Origin: Natribaculum breve
GTDB taxonomy: Archaea > Halobacteriota > Halobacteria > Halobacteriales > Natrialbaceae
Assembly: GCF_023008585.1 (NCBI RefSeq)
Contig: NZ_CP095390.1
Span: 3,038,001-3,102,000 of the forward strand
DNA: 64,000 bases
Direction: 5' to 3'
A model generated the notes under the pieces. It did no database searches, was not told the DNA's origin, and worked only from the letters and a program-made list of their open reading frames with translations. The position numbers were made by a program, and so were the translations under genes. Below are positions 23,222-29,564 of the stretch, in pieces; within the stretch, counting starts at the first letter, position 1, and every line of letters begins with the position of its first letter.

Positions 23222-23347
23222 ATGACTGACCGGGATGACAAGCCATTCGTCCGCCTCGCCGATACCAAAGCGACGACGGACGACGGGGAGCGTGCTCGTA
23301 TGGAGGCACTGAGCAAGGGCGGCGAGTCGTCCGACCGAGACGAATGA
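23222..23347 (+). CDS. 41-residue protein following the four-helix membrane protein
   Basis: The frame starts three bases after the stop of the membrane-protein gene and reads MTDRDDKPFVRLADTKATTD, ending GGESSDRDE. It is charged, probably disordered, and without Cys. Tight spacing supports co-translation. No family is recognised; it could be a small partner of the membrane protein. Confidence 0.5.
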   Translation: MTDRDDKPFVRLADTKATTDDGERARMEALSKGGESSDRDE

Positions 23348-23490
23348 CTTTTTGAAGGTACGGAACTGGTTATTCGGCGGCTCGAACGACTCTGTGTGGG
23401 CGTGCAACGACGAACCGTTCGGATATCGTGATTGACATTCCTCACGACCGCCTCGAGATGACGACGTCGCGGAGAGACGAACCAATCGTC

Positions 23491-23505
23491 GACCGCCGGC
23501 TTCGC
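23491..23505 (+). repeat. Right 15-bp direct repeat flanking a two-gene insert
   Basis: An exact second copy of GACCGCCGGCTTCGC (first copy 22222-22236). It ends 34 bases before the VOC gene. Confidence 0.5.
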
Positions 23506-23539
23506 TAGCCTTTTGCCGCCAGCACACGACTACTCGCCC

Positions 23540-24322
23540 ATGCAGGGCACGCTCGACCACGTCATGATGCGCGTCGAAGACCTCGAGGAGTCGCTCGAGT
23601 GGTACCAGGGCCACCTCGACTACGAGGAGAAAGACCGCTACGAGGGCGACGGCTTCACCATCGTCTACCTCGGTCCCGAGGAGATGCACGAGGAAGGGGC
23701 GATGCTCGAGTTGACCTACAACGAGGGCGAGTCCTACGAGATGGGCGACGCCTGGGGGCACATTGCTGTGCGCGTCGACGACGTCTTCGACGCCTACGAG
23801 GAACTGATGGACGAAGGCGTCTCCGACTACCGCGACCCAGAGTCCTGTGGCGGCTCCTACGCGTTCGTCACGGACCCGGACGGTCACGAGGTCGAGATCG
23901 TCGAGCGCGAGTACGGCGCGCGCTGGTCGCTCGACCACACCATGATCCGCGTCGAGGACGCCGACGAGGCGCTTGGCTTCTGGACCCGGAAGTTCGAGTA
24001 CGAACACACCGGCCGCTGGGAGGCCGACACCTTCGCCAACTACTTTGTGAAACCCGAGGGTGCGGCCGACGAGGCGATGGCCGTCGAACTCACCTACAAC
24101 TACGACGGGCGCAGCTACGAGATGGGCGACGCCTGGGGCCACCTCTGCGTCCGCGTCGACGACCTCCAGGACGACTGGGAACAGCTGCTCGTCCGGGAGG
24201 CAGCGGACTACCGCGACCCCGAGAGCAACGACGACATGTACGCGTTCACCAAAGACCAGGACGGTCACGAGATCGAACTCATAGAGCGCGACCTCGAGGC
24301 GGAGTCGCTGTTCCCGTTCTAG
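23540..24322 (+). CDS. Tandem VOC (glyoxalase I-like) protein
   Basis: The ATG at 23540 gives MQGTLDHVMMRVEDLEESLE and 260 residues built of two homologous halves (about 1-130 and 135-260). Each half begins LDHxMxRVED and has YEMGDAWGH followed by YRDPES and DGHEVEIVE or DGHEIELIE. The His and Glu residues in these motifs are the expected metal ligands. Glyoxalase I turns the hemithioacetal of methylglyoxal into a lactoyl thioester. Haloarchaea lack glutathione and use gamma-glutamylcysteine, so the thiol partner may differ. The internal duplication replaces the usual dimer. Start choice follows the first conserved motif; an ATG nine codons upstream is less likely. Confidence 0.88.
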   Translation: MQGTLDHVMMRVEDLEESLEWYQGHLDYEEKDRYEGDGFTIVYLGPEEMHEEGAMLELTYNEGESYEMGDAWGHIAVRVDDVFDAYEELMDEGVSDYRDPESCGGSYAFVTDPDGHEVEIVEREYGARWSLDHTMIRVEDADEALGFWTRKFEYEHTGRWEADTFANYFVKPEGAADEAMAVELTYNYDGRSYEMGDAWGHLCVRVDDLQDDWEQLLVREAADYRDPESNDDMYAFTKDQDGHEIELIERDLEAESLFPF

Positions 24323-24430
24323 AATCTCGCGGCGCTCGTCGTTCGGTCGCGAGCGAGACGAACGAGTCGACTTCTTCGAATTCGATCCGAATCCGGGCGA
24401 CACGGGCACCCGCGTCGCCACTCCACTCGT

Positions 24431-25447
24431 CTACGCGTCTTTCTCCCAGGTCGCCGACGCAGTGACGCGGTCGCCGTCGACCTCGACCGATCCCTCGGTG
24501 GCCGTCGAGCCGACGACCTCCTCGAGCGTCTCCTCGTCCGGGTCGGCGACGACGGCCGCGAGGTCGCCGGTGACTTTCGTCTCGCTCTCGAAGGTGAGCG
24601 AGGAGACGACGCCCGACGCGTCCGCGAACACCTCGTAGTCGTCTTCGGTCCTGACGGCGCTCTCGTTTCCGGTCTGGTTTTCGACGGGCGACTCCGGATC
24701 GCCGTAGAGGCCCAGCACGAGGTGGCCGTCGCCGCCGGTCGCGGCGAGCCACGCGAGGTCCTCGTGTTCTGCCGTCGCCCGCTCTGTGTCGCCTGCCGAA
24801 GCCTCGATCGGCGCTCGGATCACGTCGACCGGCGCGTCGTTGTCGACCGCGAAGACGAGCGCGCCCTCGGAGATCGCGATCGCGTTTCGCTCCCCCGAGA
24901 CGGGCGTGTAGACGTCGTAGTCGCCGATCGTCTCGGTCTGTTCGTACTGCTGGCTGAGCACGCTCTGGGACTCGCCGGTCAGCCGCTCGTCGAGTTCGTC
25001 GGTCTCGAGGTCGCCCGTCACGACGAACGCCTCGTTCGCCAGCACCATCTTCTCGACGCTCGAGTCGAACTCGGTGCCGCCCTGCTGGCCCTCGAGGGCG
25101 ACGAGTCCGCTCAGGCCGAACGCGGAGAGCCCGAAACTCCCCGCGAGTCCGACCGCGACCAGCCCGCCCGTCGGGAGCCCGATCATCGGATCGTCCCCCG
25201 CGTTCTCGTCGTCGACGATCGGGTCCTCGTCCTCGCCGCCGTCGCTCTGGAACTCCTCGAGGGCGCTCCACTCGAGGGAAGCGTAGACGAGCGCGTCGTC
25301 GTCGGTGGTCAGCCAGTCGCTGTACGCCGGTGGGTCCGGATCGTCACCGCCGCCGCTTCCGAGTCCCGGTGCGTCCGAACAGCCGGCGATCGCCGCCGTC
25401 GCCGCTGCGCCCACGAGTTTCAACGTATCGCGTCGATGGATGGTCAT
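24431..25447 (-). CDS. Tat-exported lipoprotein, unknown
   Basis: The 338-residue protein begins MTIHRRDTLKLVGAAATAAI with a twin-Arg motif, a hydrophobic stretch and the lipobox AAIAGC (Cys about residue 22), so it should be exported folded and lipid-anchored outside the cell. A Gly/Asp/Pro-rich linker follows. The mature part has alternating beta-like segments (YASLEWSALEEFQS, AIAISEGALVFAVDND, YEVFADASGVVSSLTFESET) and no catalytic motif I recognise. It is typical of haloarchaeal surface lipoproteins of unknown role. Confidence 0.85.
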   Translation of the reverse strand: MTIHRRDTLKLVGAAATAAIAGCSDAPGLGSGGGDDPDPPAYSDWLTTDDDALVYASLEWSALEEFQSDGGEDEDPIVDDENAGDDPMIGLPTGGLVAVGLAGSFGLSAFGLSGLVALEGQQGGTEFDSSVEKMVLANEAFVVTGDLETDELDERLTGESQSVLSQQYEQTETIGDYDVYTPVSGERNAIAISEGALVFAVDNDAPVDVIRAPIEASAGDTERATAEHEDLAWLAATGGDGHLVLGLYGDPESPVENQTGNESAVRTEDDYEVFADASGVVSSLTFESETKVTGDLAAVVADPDEETLEEVVGSTATEGSVEVDGDRVTASATWEKDA

Positions 25448-25884
25448 TCGTCCCGTCGTCGTCTGTCTCTCAGATAAAACCTTCTGGTTCGGCGTGTACT
25501 CGCGGTTGCGACTGGACTCGACTCCCGGTCCGGTTCGATGCGTGCAGCCGTGACGTCCCCTCGGGTACGACCCGGGTCAGCGGGTCGTCGATGGACAGAT
25601 GGCGTCCTCGGAGTGTGTCGACCGGCCGTCTCGAGGTGTGACCGCCGACGACCGCTCGATCGACGGACTCGCGAGTACCGAGACCGTGCATTCGACTGCT
25701 ATACTACCGGACAACAGTCAGTGACTACTCGATCGCGTCTCGCGTGCGATCGACGTCTGAACCGTGTCGTCCGGCAGTATATCGCGACGGTCGTCTCCTG
25801 TGAGCGTTCGATCCCGCTCGGGTCGCGTCGGAGCGTCGGTCTCGATCGGTTACAGCAGACCGTATCGGTCGTCCGTGGCCACGG
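25448..25884. other. Intergenic region with repeat remnants
   Basis: No gene is supported. The region carries family 1 copy 1c (25697-25782) and a fragment of a family 2 end (ACAGCAGACCGTATC at 25852-25866). The open frames here are produced by the repeats. Confidence 0.65.
25697..25782. repeat. Intergenic inverted-repeat element, family 1 (copy 1c, short form)
   Basis: The ends are CTATACTACCGGACAACAGT and GTGTCGTCCGGCAGTATA. This copy lacks the central palindrome present in copies 1a and 1d, so it is about 85 bp long, while both outer arms are kept. Confidence 0.75.
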
Positions 25885-26766
25885 TCATCCGTGGACGTCA
25901 GTTGTCCCCGTCCTCGCCGCGTCGCTGGCCGTCTCACCTGGAATCTCGGCGGCCGTCGGCAGGACGACGCGCCGTTCCACGTACGACAGGCCGTTCTTGC
26001 GCTCGGTCTTCTTGCGGACGGCGAGCCTGTTTTTCGAGAGCTCGAGGAGGGCGTCGATCGTCCGCGAGACGAGTTTCTTGGCGTACGCGTCGCTGGTTCC
26101 CGGCTCCTGCCGTCGAATCCAGTGTTTCACGTCGCTCGCTTTCACGTACTCCCGAACGTCCGCACAGCCCGTTCGCCACGGATCGTCGCCCACGTTCGGG
26201 TCCGAGCGAGCGCGCCAGAGTTTCGCCGCGAGTCGCGTCGGCAGGGCGTTCGTCGTCGACCGGAGCATCTCCTCGTCCATCCGGGCGAGTTGCTGGATCG
26301 GGAGCAGGTCGCCGTGGGCGAGAGCGACGTCGCCGCGCTCGAGCGGGTCCGCCGACTCGGGGAGCCGGTAGTACGCCCGCCCGTCGTCTTTGGTGATCTT
26401 CTCGAGTCGGCCGCCGTCGACGTCGACCTCGTACTCGTCGACGTTCGTCGCGCGGAGGTGTGCGCCCTTCTCGAGTTCGCGGGTCTGGAGCTCCTCCAGT
26501 CGGTCCTTGTTCGCGCCCGTGCGCTTGCGCGCGGCGTCGGTCGCCGCGTCGAGTCGGTCCGTCGCCGCCTCGCAGTCGTCGACGCGGTCGCGGAGGCGGG
26601 CGTTCTCCTCGCGGAGCGTCTCGGTTTCCGCCTCGAGGCTCTCGAGTCGGTCCGTCGCCCGCTCGAGGTCGCCCTCGAGGTCGTCGACGCGCTCGAGGAG
26701 GCGGTCGTTTCGCTCCCGGAGGGCCTCGAGTTCTCCCACGAGGGTCCGGACGTCGGGGTCACTCAT
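25885..26766 (-). CDS. Coiled-coil protein with C-terminal helical domain, unknown
   Basis: The ATG at 26764-26766 gives MSDPDVRTLVGELEALRERN and 293 residues. Residues about 5-85 form a long heptad coiled coil (LRERNDRLLERVDDLEGDLE). A basic segment AARKRTGANKDRLEELQTRE follows, then a compact domain with AYYRLPESADPL, LPIQQLARMDEEML and a possible winged helix (VREYVKASDVKHWI ... LELSKNRLAVRKKT). Such a plan fits a DNA-binding or plasmid/virus-related protein, but I do not recognise the family. It overlaps the preceding 104-codon gene by eight bases and is the last gene of a three-gene operon begun by a PadR-like regulator. Confidence 0.75.
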   Translation of the reverse strand: MSDPDVRTLVGELEALRERNDRLLERVDDLEGDLERATDRLESLEAETETLREENARLRDRVDDCEAATDRLDAATDAARKRTGANKDRLEELQTRELEKGAHLRATNVDEYEVDVDGGRLEKITKDDGRAYYRLPESADPLERGDVALAHGDLLPIQQLARMDEEMLRSTTNALPTRLAAKLWRARSDPNVGDDPWRTGCADVREYVKASDVKHWIRRQEPGTSDAYAKKLVSRTIDALLELSKNRLAVRKKTERKNGLSYVERRVVLPTAAEIPGETASDAARTGTTDVHG

Positions 26767-27073
26767 CGTCGTCACCCCGCCGGCGTTCGAACGCAACTGG
26801 ATCGGGGCCGAGCAACGACGTCGACAGGGGGCCACGGCGGACGAGCAGCGGGAGGTCGTCGTCGGCTCTGCACCGGTTGCCCGGCGGGTCGCCGTCGAGA
26901 GCGTCCGGGCCGAACAGCGCGAGTCGCGTCGCCTCGACTTCGGCGCGGATCTCCCGGAGGTGCCGCCTGGCCTCGCGTCGGGTCTCCGCCTCGAGTGTGT
27001 CGTCTCGTTCGACGGCCGCGAGGAGGCCGCGAGCCAGCCGGTCGATCGCCTCGAGTGGGTCGCCGTCGGTCAT
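26759..27073 (-). CDS. 104-residue protein in PadR operon, unknown
   Basis: The frame starts MTDGDPLEAIDRLARGLLAA, is helical in its first half (EAETRREARRHLREIRAEVE) and acidic overall, with two Cys-free, Pro-rich stretches near the end. Its ATG overlaps the stop of the PadR-like gene by four bases (ATGA), and its stop lies inside the start of the coiled-coil gene, so all three are probably co-translated. No known family is recognised. Confidence 0.68.
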   Translation of the reverse strand: MTDGDPLEAIDRLARGLLAAVERDDTLEAETRREARRHLREIRAEVEATRLALFGPDALDGDPPGNRCRADDDLPLLVRRGPLSTSLLGPDPVAFERRRGDDDE

Positions 27074-27597
27074 CGTCGATCGCCCTCCGTGACGGTCAGA
27101 CCGCAGCAGTCGGCGAGCTGGCGAGCGCGCGTCTCGAGGAGCCGCCGTCCCGTCGGGGTGAGGCGATAGCCGTTCGTCCGGCGGTCGATCGTGCTCTTCT
27201 CGACGAGGTCGGCGTCGACGAGTTCGTCGAGGTTGAGGTAGAGCCGGCTCTGATTGACCTCGCCGTAGCGTTCCTCGAGGGCGTCCTGGATCGCGAGGCC
27301 GTACGGCGTCTCGCCGGCGGTCTCGAGCGTCGCGATCGCCTCGAGGCAGTCGCGACGGAAGGCGGTGAGATCGGTCCAGGTGACGCCGCCGTCGGCCAAC
27401 AGCGGGCGCTCCTCGAGGGCGGTCGCACACTCCTGGCACTGATAGCAGTCCGCCGTGACCGTCGTCGTCGGTCGGCGACAGCCCCGCGTCTCGCAGGCGT
27501 ACAGCAGCGGGTCGGTGGCCTCGAGCGCTCGAGCGGTCAGCGGCGATGCGTCTGGTCGGTCGGGAGTTTGAAGGTCCCGTGAGTCGTCGTCGAACAT
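27070..27597 (-). CDS. PadR-like winged-helix regulator with N-terminal zinc-binding module
   Basis: The ATG at 27595-27597 gives MFDDDSRDLQTPDRPDASPL and 175 residues. An upstream ATG at 27729 is in frame but lies in the probable promoter. Residues about 30-60 hold Cys residues in YACETRGCRRP and CYQCQECA, which could bind zinc. The C-terminal part is a PadR winged helix: ETPYGLAIQDALEERYGEVN, RLYLNLDELVDADLVEKS, then RTNGYRLTPTGRRL. It should regulate its own operon. An AT-rich TATATAAATG-like sequence on the minus strand near 27728-27738 could be the TATA box, leaving about a 100-base leader. Compare the smaller PadR protein at 9724-10092. Confidence 0.8.
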   Translation of the reverse strand: MFDDDSRDLQTPDRPDASPLTARALEATDPLLYACETRGCRRPTTTVTADCYQCQECATALEERPLLADGGVTWTDLTAFRRDCLEAIATLETAGETPYGLAIQDALEERYGEVNQSRLYLNLDELVDADLVEKSTIDRRTNGYRLTPTGRRLLETRARQLADCCGLTVTEGDRR

Positions 27598-27829
27598 GGC
27601 TTCCGTAGTCTGGATACGGAGGCTTCTCGCGGACCCGGTGGTTCCAGCACCGGTCCGCACTGTTTCAGAACTCGTGAGAGTCCAGTCCGCGTGTAGCTTC
27701 CGTACAGTTCGTTGATGGGTTCGATCCATTTATATTTTAGCGTAATTGTGCTACTGATGGACACTATATGTGCTATACTGCTCGAGAACCGTCCCAGGTT
27801 AATGTCTGCAGGCCAGACACACCCGTCGA

Positions 27830-28108
27830 ATGCGCCCTCGGCCAGAGTGGATGTCGTTGAAAGACGGACTCATCCTCGAGTTTCTCGAGACCCACGACCT
27901 GGAACTGCCCGCGAAACCCCTCTACCGGAATCTCAACAGGCACGGACACGAGATCGGATACTCGACGGTCAGACAGCGACTCGGCGAACTGGAGGATCAC
28001 GGTCTCCTCGAGAAAGTCGACGAAGCGGGATACTACCAGATAACGGAGACGGGACGAGCGTATCTCGACGGCGAACTCGAGGCGGGTGACCTCGAGGACG
28101 ACGCGTGA
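27830..28108 (+). CDS. Small winged-helix protein (phiH1 repressor-like)
   Basis: The 92-residue protein is one winged helix: LKDGLILEFLETHDLELPAK, then LYRNLNRHGHEIGYSTVRQR (recognition helix) and LEDHGLLEKVDEAGYYQITE (wing). Proteins of this size and pattern are common in haloarchaea and often labelled as repressors of halovirus phiH1 type. It diverges from the PadR operon, and the AT-rich spacer between 27598 and 27829 probably holds promoters for both. The targets are unknown. An internal ATG at residue 8 (MSLKDG) is another possible start. Confidence 0.8.
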   Translation: MRPRPEWMSLKDGLILEFLETHDLELPAKPLYRNLNRHGHEIGYSTVRQRLGELEDHGLLEKVDEAGYYQITETGRAYLDGELEAGDLEDDA

Positions 28109-28552
28109 CGTCGGGGCCGTTCCGGAACCGTCGCGCCGAACTGCACCCATCGTGCCGTCAGGCTCTCGATCGTAGCGTCCCGCCGTCGGACGTTGGTCTC
28201 CTCGAGTGTGATCACGACGTCGGCGATCTCGAGGTTGTCGACGAGTGGCCGTCACTTGCGGTTCGCTGGCGTGCTCACGTCCAGTGACGGCGAGTCCGTA
28301 GCTGTCGGCGGTGCGGTGATCGTCCGGCGGTGCTTTCGAAATCGTTTCGTGGGTTCGCAGGTGGATACTCATACGCTGGTTTGCTCCAGCACGGTCGGGG
28401 GCGCTGGAACGCCTGCCGACCACGAGTTTCTGTGGCCGACTTCCCGTGCTCAGTCTCGTCTACCACGTTCTCTGATATAAAACTAATTAACTCTTAGTAG
28501 CTTAGCTACCTAGTTGAATTAGTTAGTTATTCTTCGCAAAGGCAGTTAGATT
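28109..28552. other. Intergenic region ending in a strongly AT-rich tract
   Basis: No gene is supported in this 440-base gap. The first 350 bases are GC-rich and show no acidic coding pattern. From about 28474 to 28535 there is an AT-rich tract with repeated TTAGT/ACTAA-like words (AACTAATTAACTC ... GAATTAGTTAGTTATT), which resembles a promoter with operator repeats for the gene at 28553. Confidence 0.5.
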
Positions 28553-28966
28553 GTGAGCGCAAAATCACTGCCAGTGCTCGAACCGCGGCAGTTAAACGAC
28601 GCAGACGAATCGATCCTCGAAACGCTTCGCGAGGGACGCGCAACTCCAGGGTACATTGCCGAGCAGATCGGTCACAAACCGGCCTACGTGAACCAGCGAC
28701 TCCGACGGCTCGAGGAACACGGCCACGTACAGAATCTTGCCAGGGGGCTGTGGGAACTCGAGGACGACCCACGACTGGCCGATGGCCACGTCGACGCAGT
28801 GAACGAGACCGACGAGCATCTCGAGAATCACTCTACTGACGTCCCTGATCGCCAGGAGCTTCGACAGGCGATTGACGATCTCGAGGCTGCTCTCGAGACT
28901 GGCGACCTGGACATCGACGCTGCGATCCAGCGGCTCCGCGAGGCCGCAGGGATCGATAATGAGTAG
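28553..28966 (+). CDS. Winged-helix protein with C-terminal helical extension, GTG start
   Basis: The 137-residue protein starts with GTG and has a winged helix in residues 10-70: DADESILETLREGRATPGYI, AEQIGHKPAYVNQRLRRLEE (recognition helix), HGHVQNLARGLWEL (wing). The C-terminal part (DRQELRQAIDDLEAALETGD) is helical and acidic, possibly for dimerisation or partner binding. Similar haloarchaeal proteins often sit before a PIN-domain toxin gene and act as the DNA-binding partner. Here only a 47-codon frame overlaps its end, with no PIN motif. AT-rich DNA with short repeats lies directly upstream and may be its operator. Confidence 0.8.
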   Translation: MSAKSLPVLEPRQLNDADESILETLREGRATPGYIAEQIGHKPAYVNQRLRRLEEHGHVQNLARGLWELEDDPRLADGHVDAVNETDEHLENHSTDVPDRQELRQAIDDLEAALETGDLDIDAAIQRLREAAGIDNE

Positions 28967-29102
28967 CATTCACAAACAATTCGGCCAATTGACTTATTAT
29001 CGTTCGGGTGCAACCGGCAACTGGCAGGGGAGGGGGACCGAAACTCCGTGCGACCGCATGGTCGCGTCGGAGTTCCTTGCCAGATCGTCGCTAGAGGATT
29101 GA
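28959..29102 (+). CDS. 47-residue ORF overlapping the winged-helix gene, doubtful
   Basis: An ATG overlaps the end of the previous gene by eight bases and opens a frame MSSIHKQFGQLTYYRSGATG that stops at 29102. The overlap suggests coupling, as for a toxin partner, but the sequence is not acidic and its second half is read through a strong hairpin. It may be the decayed start of a lost gene. Confidence 0.25.
   Translation: MSSIHKQFGQLTYYRSGATGNWQGRGTETPCDRMVASEFLARSSLED
29042..29074 (+). terminator. Strong hairpin downstream of the winged-helix gene
   Basis: AACTCCG-TGCGACC, a GCAT loop, then GGTCGCG-T-CGGAGTT form a stem of about 14 pairs with one bulge. No T-run follows, so it may be a processing signal or mobile-element remnant rather than a standard terminator. 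Confidence 0.5.
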
Positions 29103-29564
29103 TCACCATCACGTCAATAGCCAATCACCGTCTTCCTCTATCGACTCTCGCTATTATTTGGCACTCGCCAGCGCGGTTCACCAGCCAATGGGCTGTAGTC
29201 TAGGGCAACGGCGACAGTCTACGAGAGTGAGAGGACACGCCGGATCAGACCGGTACCGTCCCTACCCAGAAGCGATCCGACCTGGCGCGTCACTGGAAGG
29301 TCTCGAGTAAAACCGTATTAATATTCTGCTCTGAGAACGGGTCACGCTCGTTTCGCATTCGTTCGTATACGACAATACCCCGATGCCGTACGGTGGTATT
29401 AGATTCTTAATTCCTATTGCAGTGCAGACATATAATACAGAAAGCTTATTACGGAGTTGGCGCAAGCAACTGATACCCCTACCCACCCGGAGGTACGCTT
29501 CGGCAGTAACGTGTTGTGGACGTTGCCGGAGTGGGACTCCGAAAAACACAGATCAAATACAAAT
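29103..29564. other. Upstream region of the S-layer gene
   Basis: No gene is supported. The region becomes AT-rich towards the right. CATATAATAC at about 29429-29438 is a likely TATA element, which would give the S-layer transcript a leader of about 105 bases, in line with the long leaders known for haloarchaeal surface glycoprotein genes. Confidence 0.5.

Noticed and set aside
29457..29564. Earlier start of the S-layer protein
   Set aside because: The extra 36 residues would put hydrophilic sequence before the signal peptide and lie over the promoter and leader. The ATG at 29565 fits the family.
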